Below the pieces are notes generated by a model. It worked only from the letters and a program-made list of their open reading frames with translations, ran no database searches and was not told the DNA's origin. The position numbers were made by a program, and so were the translations under genes. From positions 1 to 36,506 of the forward strand of contig ONOG01000024.1 in the NCBI GenBank assembly GCA_900319385.1: 36,506 bases of DNA. The letters are read 5' to 3'. This DNA comes from an uncultured Prevotellaceae bacterium (GTDB lineage Bacteria; Bacteroidota; Bacteroidia; Bacteroidales; Bacteroidaceae). The stretch's first letter is position 1; the number at the start of each line of letters is the position of its first letter. This document shows positions 8,573 to 17,835 of the stretch, in pieces.

Positions 8573-9763
8573 ATGAAGACAATCAAAAACGTACTCATGG
8601 GCACAGCCGCCGCAGTGGCTGTACTATGTGCCTGTACCTCACAACCACAGGCTGAGAGTAATCTGACGACTTCGGGCTTGAATCCTGAGGACTTCGACAC
8701 AACTTACGTGGACGAGGTGAAGGGTGAAAAGCCCGTTGCGCTTTACACACTGAAGAATGCCAGCGGCATGGAAGTGTGCGTGACCAACTTCGGCGGACGC
8801 ATCGTCAGCATCATGGTGCCCGACAAGGACGGCAAGATGCAGGATGTGGTACATGGCTTTGACAAGGCCGAAAAGTATTTCCCGCAGAACAATGCCAGCG
8901 ACTTCGGCGCTTCCATCGGCCGTTATGCTAACCGCATTGCCCAGGGCAAGATTACAGTTGAGGGTGAAGAGATTCAGCTTCCCCAAAACAACTTCGGTCA
9001 CTGCCTGCACGGTGGTCCTACAGGTTGGCAGTATCAGGTGTACGACGCTCAGCAGGTGGACGACAAGACACTGGTGCTCACAATGGTATCACCCGACGGT
9101 GACAACAACTTCCCAGGTGAGCTGACGGCAAAAGTTACTTACACCTTGACCGACGACAACGCCATTGACATCAACTACGAGGCTACAACCACGAAGCAGA
9201 CGGTCATCAACATGACCAACCACTCTTACTTCAACCTCTCTGGTGACGCCAACAACACTGTGGCCGACGAGCTACTGATGGTCAATGCTGACAACTATAC
9301 GCCGACTGACACTACCTATATGACAACGGGTGAGATTCGTCCCGTTGAAGGCACAGTGTTTGACTTCCGCCAGGCACGTCGTCTGGGTGATGATTTTGGC
9401 GATAAAGATCCCGAAATCAAAGCTGCTGGCGGCGGCTACGACCATAACTGGTGCCTGAACACGAAGGGCAACAAGGACGAAGTCGCAGTTCGTCTGTCCG
9501 ACCCCCGCTCGGGAATCGTACTCGAAGTATATACCGACGAGCCTGGTATTCAGGTTTATACGGGTAACTTCCTCGATGGATCGTGCGTAGGTAAGAAGGA
9601 TGTCGCCTACCAGAAGCAGACGGCTATCTGTCTGGAAACTCAGAAGTATCCTGACTCTCCGAACAAGTATAACCTCGAAGGTTGGGAAGGTTCGAACTGC
9701 TGGCTCAACCCCGGCGAGACTTACAAGAGTTTCTGCCGCTTCAAGTTCTCGGTTGAGAAGTAA
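8573..9763 (+). CDS. Aldose 1-epimerase, lipoprotein (envelope galactose mutarotase)
   Basis: A second GalM-family mutarotase of 396 residues. Unlike the copy at 4412 it has a signal peptide ending in a lipobox (VLCA before Cys21), so it should be a lipid-anchored envelope protein acting outside the cytoplasm. Active-site residues are intact: His146 in CLHGGPTGW, His217 in the canonical NMTNHSYFNL, and Glu355 in CLETQKYPDSPN. It starts a new transcription unit with its own promoter and is followed by a sodium/sugar symporter. A plausible job is to equilibrate sugar anomers released from glycans so that the symporter can import them. The lipobox has Cys at position 19, which is tolerated though unusual. 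It may also act on other aldoses. Confidence 0.93.
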   Translation: MKTIKNVLMGTAAAVAVLCACTSQPQAESNLTTSGLNPEDFDTTYVDEVKGEKPVALYTLKNASGMEVCVTNFGGRIVSIMVPDKDGKMQDVVHGFDKAEKYFPQNNASDFGASIGRYANRIAQGKITVEGEEIQLPQNNFGHCLHGGPTGWQYQVYDAQQVDDKTLVLTMVSPDGDNNFPGELTAKVTYTLTDDNAIDINYEATTTKQTVINMTNHSYFNLSGDANNTVADELLMVNADNYTPTDTTYMTTGEIRPVEGTVFDFRQARRLGDDFGDKDPEIKAAGGGYDHNWCLNTKGNKDEVAVRLSDPRSGIVLEVYTDEPGIQVYTGNFLDGSCVGKKDVAYQKQTAICLETQKYPDSPNKYNLEGWEGSNCWLNPGETYKSFCRFKFSVEK

Positions 9764-9780
9764 TATTATCAAATATAAAC

Positions 9781-9832
9781 GCGAATTTCACAAATTCAAC
9801 CTATTATTCAATGAATCCGTGTAATTCGCAAT
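9781..9832. repeat. Short interspersed AATTCGTG-type inverted repeat
   Basis: GCGAATT (9782-9788) and AATTCGC near 9824-9830 flank a sequence rich in TTCACAAATTC/GTGTAATTCG. It resembles the longer copy at 13976-14056, suggesting a dispersed intergenic repeat family. Confidence 0.5.
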
Positions 9833-9869
9833 AAAAGAATAAATCAACAATAACAACAGTAAATTAATT

Positions 9870-11615
9870 ATGGATTTTTCAGCAAAAGAATTTGTATGGC
9901 TCGACTGGGTCGTACTGGCCGTAGGACTCGTAGGAGTAATCTGGGCCGTGTGGCGTTCAATCGTCAAGGACAAGAAAAAGCAGAAGGGTGAGGACTCTTC
10001 TGCATACCTCTTCGGTAAGGGTGAACCCTGGTACGTGATTGGTATGGCAATCTTTGCCGCCAACATCGGTTCGGAACACCTTGTAGGTCTGGCAGGTACA
10101 GGCGCGAAAGATGGTGTCGGCATGGCACACTGGGAAATGCAGGGCTGGATGATTCTCATCCTCGGTTGGCTCTTTGTTCCCTTCTATCAGTTGCTCATCA
10201 ACAAGATGGGTAAGATTATCACGATGCCCGACTTCCTGAAGTTCCGCTACACCAAGCGCACCGGCTCGTGGCTCAGCATCATTACACTGGTGGCCTACGT
10301 GCTCACGAAAGTCAGCGTGACAGCTTTCACTGGCGGTATCTTCTTCAAGTACCTGCTCGGACTCGACTTCTGGGTGGGTGCTATCGGCCTGATTGCCATC
10401 ACAGCCGTATTCACGGTGTTTGGTGGTATGAAGGGCGTGATGACACTGTCAACGATTCAGACTCCTATCCTCATCATCGGTTCGTTCCTCGTTCTCTTCC
10501 TCGGACTGGCAGCTCTTGGCGATGGCAGCATCACGGAAGGTTGGTCTAACATGATGGCCGCTTGTAATGCAGCTCACGAAGGCTACGGCACAACGCACAT
10601 GTTCCACACCGATCCAGGCGACCCGATGTATCCTCAGTTCCCTGGCTATGTTGTTTTCCTTGGTGCTTCGATCATCGGTTTCTGGTACTGGTGCACCGAC
10701 CAGCACATCGTTCAGCGTGTGCTCGGTCAGGTTCCTGGCGAAGACAATGCCGAAGTGATTAAGCGTGCCCGTCGTGGTACCATTGCAGCCGGTTTCTTCA
10801 AGATCCTCCCCTGCTTCATGTTCCTCATTCCTGGTATGATTGCCTATGCCCTGTCACTCAAGTCGGGCAGCGGTATCGAAATGGATATTACCAACCACGA
10901 ATCGACTGACGGTGCCTTTGCTATGATGGTGAAGAACATCCTTCCTGTCGGCATCAAGGGTATTGTGACGATTGGTTTCGTATGTGCACTTGTAGCATCG
11001 CTGGCAGCCTTCTTCAACAGCTGCGCCACCCTTTTCACTGAAGACTTCTACAAGCCGATGAAGAAGGGTAAGACCGAGGCACACTATGTATTCGTTGGTC
11101 GTATGGCAACAGTGGTTGTCGTACTGTTGGGTCTGGCTTGGATGCCGATTATGATGAACATGGGCAACCTCTACAGCTACCTGCAGGACATCCAGTCGCT
11201 GATTGCACCTGCCATGGTTGCCGTCTTCACACTGGGTATCTTCTCGAAGAAGATTACGCCGAAGGCTGGTGAATGGGGTCTGATTGGTGGCTTCATCATC
11301 GGTATGGTTCGTCTGCTCACCAACGTGCTGACCGACTCTGGTAAGGCTGTGATGGAAGGCGCTTTCTGGGAGAACACAACATGGTTCTGGCAGACTAACT
11401 GGCTCATCTTCGAGTGCTGGCTGCTCGTCTTCATCATCGCCCTGATGGTTGTCGTATCGTTCTTCACGCCGGCTCCGTCAAAGGAACAAGTTGAAGCCAT
11501 CACCTTCACCAGCGACTTCAAGAAGAGCATCCGCGAAAGCTGGGGCGTTTGGGACATCGTCGGCACCCTCGTTGTCGTTGGTCTCTGCGCTTGCTTCTAC
11601 TGGTATTTCTGGTAA
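9870..11615 (+). CDS. Sodium/sugar symporter, SSS family (SglT-like)
   Basis: This 581-residue inner-membrane protein has about fourteen hydrophobic segments and belongs to the sodium:solute symporter family, in the glucose/galactose (SGLT) branch. Diagnostic stretches are FAANIGSEHLVGLAG (about 68-82), FGGMKGVMTLSTIQ (about 177-190) and WYWCTDQHIVQRVLG (about 272-286), which match the Na+-binding and sugar-binding helices of bacterial SGLTs. It follows the lipoprotein mutarotase by 106 bases with no terminator between them, so the two are probably co-transcribed. The neighbourhood suggests galactose, glucose or arabinose as substrate; specificity cannot be read from the sequence. A strong hairpin follows immediately after the stop. 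Confidence 0.9.
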   Translation: MDFSAKEFVWLDWVVLAVGLVGVIWAVWRSIVKDKKKQKGEDSSAYLFGKGEPWYVIGMAIFAANIGSEHLVGLAGTGAKDGVGMAHWEMQGWMILILGWLFVPFYQLLINKMGKIITMPDFLKFRYTKRTGSWLSIITLVAYVLTKVSVTAFTGGIFFKYLLGLDFWVGAIGLIAITAVFTVFGGMKGVMTLSTIQTPILIIGSFLVLFLGLAALGDGSITEGWSNMMAACNAAHEGYGTTHMFHTDPGDPMYPQFPGYVVFLGASIIGFWYWCTDQHIVQRVLGQVPGEDNAEVIKRARRGTIAAGFFKILPCFMFLIPGMIAYALSLKSGSGIEMDITNHESTDGAFAMMVKNILPVGIKGIVTIGFVCALVASLAAFFNSCATLFTEDFYKPMKKGKTEAHYVFVGRMATVVVVLLGLAWMPIMMNMGNLYSYLQDIQSLIAPAMVAVFTLGIFSKKITPKAGEWGLIGGFIIGMVRLLTNVLTDSGKAVMEGAFWENTTWFWQTNWLIFECWLLVFIIALMVVVSFFTPAPSKEQVEAITFTSDFKKSIRESWGVWDIVGTLVVVGLCACFYWYFW

Positions 11616-11624
11616 TTATATAAT

Positions 11625-11657
11625 AGGTCTTCGGAGTATTCACGACTCCGAAGACCT
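11625..11657 (+). terminator. Hairpin between the symporter gene and araD
   Basis: AGGTCTTCGGAGT (11625-11637) pairs perfectly with 11645-11657 across a 7-nt loop, and TTTAATTTG follows. It resembles an intrinsic terminator, but its U-tract is weak and only 15 bases separate it from the araD start codon. It may therefore be a partial terminator or an mRNA-processing or stability element inside a longer transcript. Confidence 0.75.
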
Positions 11658-11672
11658 TTAATTTGAATCTAT

Positions 11673-12383
11673 ATGCTCGAAGAATTAAAACAAAAAGTAT
11701 TCAAAGCGAATCTTGACCTTGTAAAGCAAGGCCTCGTGATTTTCACATGGGGAAATGTCAGTGGCATTGACCGCGAGAAAGGGCTTGTTGTTATCAAGCC
11801 CAGCGGCGTAAGCTACGACGAAATGAAAGCCAGCGACATGGTGGTTGTAGACCTCGAAACAGGGAAGGTGGTCGAAGGCGACCTCAATCCATCGAGTGAC
11901 ACACCAACTCACCTCGTACTCTACAAAGCGTTCCCCAACATTCAGGGTGTCGTACATACCCACTCTACCTATGCCACAGCCTTTGCACAGGCAGGTCGCG
12001 ACATTCCCAACATCGGTACCACACACGCCGACTATTTCTATAAGGACATTCCTTGCACTCGCGACATGACCAAGGAAGAAGTGGAGGGACAATACGAACT
12101 TGAGACAGGAAATGTCATCGTTGACGAAATTCTCAACATCCGTAAGATCAACCCCGACCACACGCCAGCCGTGCTCGTTAAGAACCACGGCCCGTTCTCT
12201 TGGGGTACATCTCCCGACAATGCCGTTTACAATGCAAAGGTGATGGAACAGTGCGCCAAGATGGCCTTCGTTGCCTTCTCTGTCAACCCCAACCTCACCA
12301 TGAATCCCCTGCTCGTTGAGAAGCACTACAACCGCAAACACGGTCCTAATGCCTACTACGGACAGAAAGGTCAGAAACACTAA
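11673..12383 (+). CDS. araD: L-ribulose-5-phosphate 4-epimerase
   Basis: It converts L-ribulose-5-phosphate to D-xylulose-5-phosphate by retro-aldol chemistry at a divalent metal. The 236-residue length fits class II aldolase-type AraD. Metal ligands align with the E. coli enzyme: Asp76 in SSDTPTH, His95 and His97 in VVHTHSTYA, and His172 in [10 protein letters not shown]; Asp120 in THADYF is the likely catalytic acid/base. The phosphate-binding GNVSG is at 27-31 and KPSGV at 42-46. It is the first gene of the arabinose block araD-araA-FGGY kinase-transketolase. No clear promoter sits between the hairpin at 11625 and the ATG, so expression may depend on readthrough or on a promoter within the preceding gene. 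Confidence 0.95.
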   Translation: MLEELKQKVFKANLDLVKQGLVIFTWGNVSGIDREKGLVVIKPSGVSYDEMKASDMVVVDLETGKVVEGDLNPSSDTPTHLVLYKAFPNIQGVVHTHSTYATAFAQAGRDIPNIGTTHADYFYKDIPCTRDMTKEEVEGQYELETGNVIVDEILNIRKINPDHTPAVLVKNHGPFSWGTSPDNAVYNAKVMEQCAKMAFVAFSVNPNLTMNPLLVEKHYNRKHGPNAYYGQKGQKH

Positions 12384-12431
12384 AAACTATTCTATAACTT
12401 ATTATTAACACTTAAAAAAAATCACACACAA

Positions 12432-13967
12432 ATGAAAGCATTTGAGAATTTAGAGATTTGGTGGGTGACTGGTGCACAGTTGCTCTACGGAGGTGATGCC
12501 GTCATCGCAGTTGATGCTCACTCAAAGGAAATGGTCGAAGGACTGAATAACAGTGGAATCATCCCCATCAAGATTGTTTACAAAGGCACTGCCAACTCTT
12601 CGAACGAGGTTGAAGCTGTGATGAAGGCAGCCAACAACGAGGACAAGTGCGTAGGTATCATCACATGGATGCACACCTTCTCGCCTGCCAAGATGTGGAT
12701 TAAGGGTCTGCAGGATCTGCAGAAACCCCTGCTCCACTTCCACACTCAGTACAATGCCGAAATCCCCTGGGATGCCATCGACATGGACTTCATGAACCTC
12801 AACCAGTCTGCTCACGGCGACATCGAATTTGGACACATCTGCACACGTATGCGTGTTCCTCGCAAGGTGGTTTGCGGTTACTGGAAAGACGAAGAGGCTC
12901 AGAAGCAGATTGCCGTATGGGCACGTGTGGCCGCTGGTGTTGCCGATGCCAAGAACGTGCGCTGCCTGATGTTCGGTATGAACATGAACAACGTAGCCGT
13001 TACCGATGGTGACCGCGTTGAATTCGAGCAGCGTCTGGGCTACCACGTTGACTACTATCCTGTCAGCTCTCTGATGGAATACTTCAAGAAGGTGACCGAC
13101 AAGGAAGCCGACGAACTCGTTGAAGAGTACAAGAAGCTCTACACCATCAAGATTGACGAGAGCGGCGAAGAGGTTTACTGGCAGAAGGTGAAGAATGCTG
13201 CCAAGGCTGAAATTGCCCTGCGTCGCGTACTGAAGGACGAAGGTGCCACAGCATTTACAACCAACTTTGACGACCTCGGTGGTGCAGACATCGACGATCC
13301 GAACTTCCTCGGTTTCGACCAGATTCCTGGTCTCGCTTCACAGCGTCTGATGGAAGAAGGCTACGGATTTGGTGCCGAAGGCGACTGGAAGACAGCCTGC
13401 CTGTATCGTACCCTCTGGTTTATCTCTCAGGGTCTCCCCACAGGTTGCTCGTTCCTCGAGGACTACACCCTCAACTTCGGCGAGCGCTCGTCTTGCCTGC
13501 AGAGCCACATGCTCGAAGTTTGTCCGCTCATCGCAGTTGACAAGCCCAAACTCGAAGTTCACTTCCTCGGCATCGGTATCCGCAAGCAGCAGACAGCACG
13601 CCTCGTCTTCACGTCGAAGGTTGGTCGTGGCCTCAAGGCAACGGTCGTTGACCTTGGCAACCGTTTCCGCCTGATTTCTCAGGAAGTCGAGTGTATCGAG
13701 CCCAAGCCCATGCCACACCTTCCCGTGGCCAGCGCTCTGTGGGTTCCGCAGCCCTCGTTCGAAATTGGTGCCGGTGCATGGATTCTGGCAGGTGGTACAC
13801 ACCACAGCGCCTTCTCCTACGACATCACAGAGGAATACTGGGAAGACTTCGCCGAAATAGTTGGCATCGAGTATGTCAAGATTAACAAGGACACGAAGAC
13901 CAGCGAATTCAAGCAGCAGCTGCAGAACAACGAAATGTACTACATGCTGAGCAAGGCTCTCCGCTAA
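12432..13967 (+). CDS. araA: L-arabinose isomerase
   Basis: It isomerises L-arabinose to L-ribulose, using Mn2+. The protein has 511 residues, close to the usual 500. The four metal ligands are in recognisable motifs: Glu309 in MEEGYGFGAEGDWK, Glu343 in CSFLEDYTLNF, His359 in SHMLEVCP, and the His pair 457-458 in GGTHHSAFS. The N-terminal domain contains the family's VTGAQLLYG and, further in, WMHTFSPAKMWI. It sits 48 bases after araD in the same direction with no terminator between, so it is probably in the same operon. Confidence 0.97.
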   Translation: MKAFENLEIWWVTGAQLLYGGDAVIAVDAHSKEMVEGLNNSGIIPIKIVYKGTANSSNEVEAVMKAANNEDKCVGIITWMHTFSPAKMWIKGLQDLQKPLLHFHTQYNAEIPWDAIDMDFMNLNQSAHGDIEFGHICTRMRVPRKVVCGYWKDEEAQKQIAVWARVAAGVADAKNVRCLMFGMNMNNVAVTDGDRVEFEQRLGYHVDYYPVSSLMEYFKKVTDKEADELVEEYKKLYTIKIDESGEEVYWQKVKNAAKAEIALRRVLKDEGATAFTTNFDDLGGADIDDPNFLGFDQIPGLASQRLMEEGYGFGAEGDWKTACLYRTLWFISQGLPTGCSFLEDYTLNFGERSSCLQSHMLEVCPLIAVDKPKLEVHFLGIGIRKQQTARLVFTSKVGRGLKATVVDLGNRFRLISQEVECIEPKPMPHLPVASALWVPQPSFEIGAGAWILAGGTHHSAFSYDITEEYWEDFAEIVGIEYVKINKDTKTSEFKQQLQNNEMYYMLSKALR

Positions 13968-13975
13968 ACAATTTT

Positions 13976-14056
13976 ACCACGAATTTCACGAATCACACGA
14001 ATACAAGTTAGACCCGTTCTTACTGTCTGGTTCGTGAAATTTGTGAAATTCGTGGT
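13976..14056. repeat. Long imperfect inverted repeat (CACGAATTTCACGAAT family)
   Basis: The left arm, 13976-14003 (ACCACGAATTTCACGAAT...), and right arm, 14029-14056, are complementary over about 28 positions with a few mismatches, around a loop of about 25 nt. No T-run follows, so it is not a standard terminator. Within the ara operon it could stabilise mRNA or differentially reduce downstream expression. A shorter relative lies at 9781-9832, and fragments (CGAATTACACGAAAA) lie near 29634. Confidence 0.75.
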
Positions 14057-14083
14057 TCACGATTTATAAAACGATGATTCATT

Positions 14084-15685
14084 ATGAATTTAAACGCTAA
14101 ACAAGTCATTCAAGAAGGCAAGGCCATCCTTGGCATCGAGTTTGGATCGACCCGTATCAAGGCCGTGCTTATCGACCCCGAGAACAAGCCCATCGCACAG
14201 GGTAGCCACACCTGGGAGAACCAGCTCGTCGATGGCCTGTGGACCTACAGCATCGAAGCCATTTGGTACGGCCTGCAGGATTGCTACGCCGACCTCCGCA
14301 AGAATGTGCTGGCAGAATATGAAGTAGAAATTGAAAAGCTCGCAGCCATCGGGTTCTCAGCCATGATGCACGGCTATATGGCTTTCAAGGGGAACGACAT
14401 CCTTGTTCCTTTCCGCACTTGGCGTAACACCAACACCGGCAAGGCAGCCGCCGAACTCTCGGAGCTCTTCAACTACAACATCCCTCTGCGTTGGAGCATC
14501 AGCCACCTCTACGAAGCCATTCTCGACAACGAGGAGCACGTCAAGGACATCGACTTCCTCACTACCCTCGCCGGCTACGTACACTGGCAGGTAACAGGTC
14601 AGAAAGTGCTTGGCGTAGGTGACGCATCCGGTATGATTCCCGTCGATCCCAAGACCAAGAACTACGATGCAACGATGGTAGCCCGTTTCGACAACCTCAT
14701 CGCACCCCGTGGTTTCTCTTGGAAACTTCTCGACATCCTGCCCAAGGCCCTCAATGCCGGTGAGAACGCAGGTTTCCTCACTCCCGAAGGCGCTCTCAAG
14801 CTCGACGTGAGCGGACACCTCCAGCCAGGCATCCCTGTTTGTCCTCCAGAAGGCGATGCAGGTACCGGTATGGTAGCCACCAACGCCGTACGTCAGCGCA
14901 CCGGTAACGTCAGTGCAGGCACCTCTTCCTTCTCCATGATTGTGCTCGAGAAAGACCTTTCCCGTCCTTACGAGCAACTCGACATGGTGACCACACCCGA
15001 CGGAAGTCTCGTTGCCATGGTACACTGCAACAACTGTACCAGCGACATCAACGCTTGGGTAAAGATTCTGAAGGAATACGCCGATCTGCTCGGTGTGGAA
15101 CAGTCCACCAACGACCTCTACACCCGTCTGTTCAACATCGCCTTGAAGGGAGATGCCGACTGTGGTGGTGTGATCAGCTACAACTACATCAGTGGCGAAC
15201 CTGTCACAGGCCTGATGGACGGACGTCCCCTCTTCGTCCGTTCAGCCAACGACAAGTTCAACCTCGCCAATTTCATGCGTGCCCATCTCTATGGAGCCAT
15301 CGGTGTGCTGAAGATTGGTAACGACATCCTCTTCAACCAGGAGCATGTCAAGGTCGATCGCATCATGGGTCATGGCGGATATTTCACCACGCCCGTTGTC
15401 GGTCAGAAGATGCTGGCAGCCGCCCTCAACTCGCCCATCTCAGTGATGGAGACCGCAGGTGAAGGTGGTGCATGGGGTATCGCCCTGCTTGCAGCCTATG
15501 TTGTGAACAACCCCAACAAGCTCTCACTGGCAGACTATCTTGACCAAGTCGTATTTGCCGGCAACGAAGGAGTTGAAATCAAACCCGACCCTGAAGACGT
15601 CGAGGGTTTCAACCGCTACATCGAAAACTACAAGGCAGCCCTTCCCATCGAAGAAGCTGCTGTCAAATTCAAAAAGCAAATCTAA
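14084..15685 (+). CDS. araB: FGGY-family sugar kinase, probable L-ribulokinase
   Basis: A 533-residue FGGY carbohydrate kinase. The N-terminal phosphate-binding strand is ILGIEFGSTRIKAVLID (about 15-31); the likely catalytic Asp258 lies in EGDAGTGM; and the C-terminal ATP-binding region contains ETAGEGGAWGIALLA (about 454-468). It is located between araA and transketolase, exactly where ribulokinase would be needed to link L-ribulose to AraD. I therefore call it probable L-ribulokinase. It does not look like the classical E. coli AraB and is closer to the form Bacteroidetes use, which databases often label xylulokinase-like. Its stop is only 3 bases before the transketolase start, so the two are translationally close. 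Substrate specificity is inferred from context. Confidence 0.85.
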   Translation: MNLNAKQVIQEGKAILGIEFGSTRIKAVLIDPENKPIAQGSHTWENQLVDGLWTYSIEAIWYGLQDCYADLRKNVLAEYEVEIEKLAAIGFSAMMHGYMAFKGNDILVPFRTWRNTNTGKAAAELSELFNYNIPLRWSISHLYEAILDNEEHVKDIDFLTTLAGYVHWQVTGQKVLGVGDASGMIPVDPKTKNYDATMVARFDNLIAPRGFSWKLLDILPKALNAGENAGFLTPEGALKLDVSGHLQPGIPVCPPEGDAGTGMVATNAVRQRTGNVSAGTSSFSMIVLEKDLSRPYEQLDMVTTPDGSLVAMVHCNNCTSDINAWVKILKEYADLLGVEQSTNDLYTRLFNIALKGDADCGGVISYNYISGEPVTGLMDGRPLFVRSANDKFNLANFMRAHLYGAIGVLKIGNDILFNQEHVKVDRIMGHGGYFTTPVVGQKMLAAALNSPISVMETAGEGGAWGIALLAAYVVNNPNKLSLADYLDQVVFAGNEGVEIKPDPEDVEGFNRYIENYKAALPIEEAAVKFKKQI

Positions 15686-15688
15686 CAA

Positions 15689-17707
15689 ATGAACGATATC
15701 AAAGTATTGAACCGCGCAGCGGACAACATTCGTATTCTCGCTGCATCTGCTGTTGAAAAAGCCAAGTCCGGACACCCGGGAGGTGCGATGGGCGGAGCCG
15801 ACTTCATCAATGTCCTCTATTCCGAGTATCTGCAGTACGACCCCAAGAATCCAGAATGGATCGGTCGCGACCGCTTCTTCCTCGATCCTGGGCACATGGC
15901 ACCCATGCTCTATTCCCAGCTCTGCCTTATCGGTAAGTTCACTCTCGACGAACTCGCCAACCTTCGTCAGTGGGGTTCGCCCACAACCGGCCACCCCGAA
16001 TTTGAGATAGCCCGTGGCATCGAGAACACCTCCGGTCCGCTCGGACAGGGTCACGTCTTCGCCATCGGTGCAGCCATCGCAGCCAAGTTCCTCGCCGCCC
16101 ACACTGGCAACCCTACCTTCTCGAAAGAAACCATCTACGCCTACATCTCCGATGGCGGTGTGCAGGAAGAAATCTCGCAGGGTGGTGCACGCATCGCCGG
16201 CGTGTTGGGACTGGACAACCTCATTATGTTCTACGACTCCAACGACATCCAGTTGTCAACTGAGACGAAGGAAGTGATGAACGAGGACACAGCAGCCAAG
16301 TACCGCGCCCTCGGTTGGGAAGTCATCGAAATCGTCGGCAACGATGCAGCACAGATTCGCTCTGCACTCGACGCAGCCAAGAAAGTCGAAGGCAAGCCCA
16401 CCCTCATCATCGGTAAGTGCATCATGGGCAAGGGAGCCCTCAAGGCAGACGGCACCAGCTACGAAGCCAACTGCAAGACCCACGGCGCACCCCTCGGTGG
16501 CGACGCTTACGTCAACACCATTAAGCACCTGGGCGGCGACCCCGAGAATCCCTTCCAGATCTTCCCCGAAGTCAAGGAACTCTACGCAAAGCGTGCCGAC
16601 GAACTTGCCAAGATTTGCGCTGACCGCTATGCCGAGGAAAAGGCATGGGCCGATGCCAATCCCGAAAAGGCACAGCAAGTGGCCGACTGGTTTGCTGGCA
16701 AGGCACCGAAGATTGACTGGAGCAAGTGTGTGCAGAAGGACAACGACGCCACGCGCTCGGCCTCTGCAGCCTGTCTCAGCGTGCTCGCCGAGCAGGTACC
16801 AAATATGATCTGCGCCTCTGCCGACCTCTCCAACTCCGACAAGACCGACGGTTTCCTCAAGAAGACCCACGCCCTGCAGAAAGGCGACTTCACCGGCGCC
16901 TTCTTCCAGGCAGGTGTAGCCGAGCTGACGATGGCCTGCTGCTGCATCGGTATGGCCCTGCACGGCGGCGTCATCCCCGCTTGCGGCACCTTCTTCGTGT
17001 TCAGCGACTATATGAAGCCCGCCGTCCGTATGGCAGCCCTGATGGAACTGCCCGTCAAGTTCATTTGGACACACGACGCCTTCCGTGTGGGCGAAGACGG
17101 ACCTACGCACGAACCCGTTGAGCAGGAAGCCCAGATTCGTCTGATGGAGAAACTGCACAACCATCACGGCCGTCCTTCCGTCCTGGTGCTCCGTCCCGCC
17201 GACGCTCAGGAAACCACTGCAGCGTGGTGTCTCGCTATGGAGAACACCAAGACGCCGACAGCACTCATCCTCTCGCGTCAGAACATCCAGAACCTGCCAG
17301 CTGGCAACGACTACAGCCAGGTAGCCAAGGGAGGCTACGTCGTAGCAGGTTCGGACGAGAACCCCGACGTCATCCTCGTAGCCACAGGTTCGGAGGTCAG
17401 CACCCTCGTTGCCGGAGCCGAACTGCTCCGCAAGGACGGAATGAAGGTTCGCATTGTCAGCGTGCCCAGCGAAGGCCTGTTCCGCGAACAGCCCGTCGAG
17501 TATCAGCAGGCAGTGCTCCCCACCGCCGTCAAGAAGTTCGGAATGACCGCCGGCCTTCCCGTCAACCTCCTCGGTCTCGTACCCGCAGCCGAAGGCAAGA
17601 TTTGGGGACTCGAGTCGTTTGGATTCTCCGCCCCCTACAAGGTGCTCGACGAGAAACTCGGCTACACCGCCGAAAACGTCTATCAGCAGGTGAAGGCTAT
17701 GTTCTAA
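15689..17707 (+). CDS. tkt: Transketolase
   Basis: It is a thiamine-diphosphate enzyme that transfers two-carbon units between pentose, triose and hexose phosphates, taking the xylulose-5-phosphate made by AraD into central metabolism. It has 672 residues, full length. Domain order is normal: the TPP/metal domain with SGHPGGAMGGAD near 27-38, DPGHMAPMLYS near 67-77 and the SDGGVQEE metal motif near 153-160; the pyrimidine-binding domain with the catalytic Glu in GVAELTMACC near 408-417; and a C-terminal domain. The segment following the metal motif reads FYDSNDIQLS instead of the common FYDDNGIS. It is the last gene of the arabinose operon, closed by a strong terminator 24 bases after the stop. 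Confidence 0.96.
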   Translation: MNDIKVLNRAADNIRILAASAVEKAKSGHPGGAMGGADFINVLYSEYLQYDPKNPEWIGRDRFFLDPGHMAPMLYSQLCLIGKFTLDELANLRQWGSPTTGHPEFEIARGIENTSGPLGQGHVFAIGAAIAAKFLAAHTGNPTFSKETIYAYISDGGVQEEISQGGARIAGVLGLDNLIMFYDSNDIQLSTETKEVMNEDTAAKYRALGWEVIEIVGNDAAQIRSALDAAKKVEGKPTLIIGKCIMGKGALKADGTSYEANCKTHGAPLGGDAYVNTIKHLGGDPENPFQIFPEVKELYAKRADELAKICADRYAEEKAWADANPEKAQQVADWFAGKAPKIDWSKCVQKDNDATRSASAACLSVLAEQVPNMICASADLSNSDKTDGFLKKTHALQKGDFTGAFFQAGVAELTMACCCIGMALHGGVIPACGTFFVFSDYMKPAVRMAALMELPVKFIWTHDAFRVGEDGPTHEPVEQEAQIRLMEKLHNHHGRPSVLVLRPADAQETTAAWCLAMENTKTPTALILSRQNIQNLPAGNDYSQVAKGGYVVAGSDENPDVILVATGSEVSTLVAGAELLRKDGMKVRIVSVPSEGLFREQPVEYQQAVLPTAVKKFGMTAGLPVNLLGLVPAAEGKIWGLESFGFSAPYKVLDEKLGYTAENVYQQVKAMF

Positions 17708-17731
17708 CAATGCCCCACCCCTATGACTACC

Positions 17732-17775
17732 CAAAGGCTCCTACAGGCTTACCCTGCCGGAGCCTTTGTTTTTTT
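17732..17775 (+). terminator. Terminator of the arabinose/transketolase operon
   Basis: CAAAGGCTCC (17732-17741) pairs perfectly with GGAGCCTTTG (17759-17768), followed at once by seven T's. This is a standard intrinsic terminator. Confidence 0.92.
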
Positions 17776-17835
17776 ACGTATTTTCATTAAAAAGAAGAGC
17801 ACGTAGATTTCCACTTTACAGTAGTTTTCACGGCA

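Noticed and set aside
16256..17734. 492-residue minus-strand frame opposite transketolase
   Set aside because: It is a shadow of the strongly conserved transketolase gene, caused by codon bias; there is no promoter, and its composition is typical of antisense frames.
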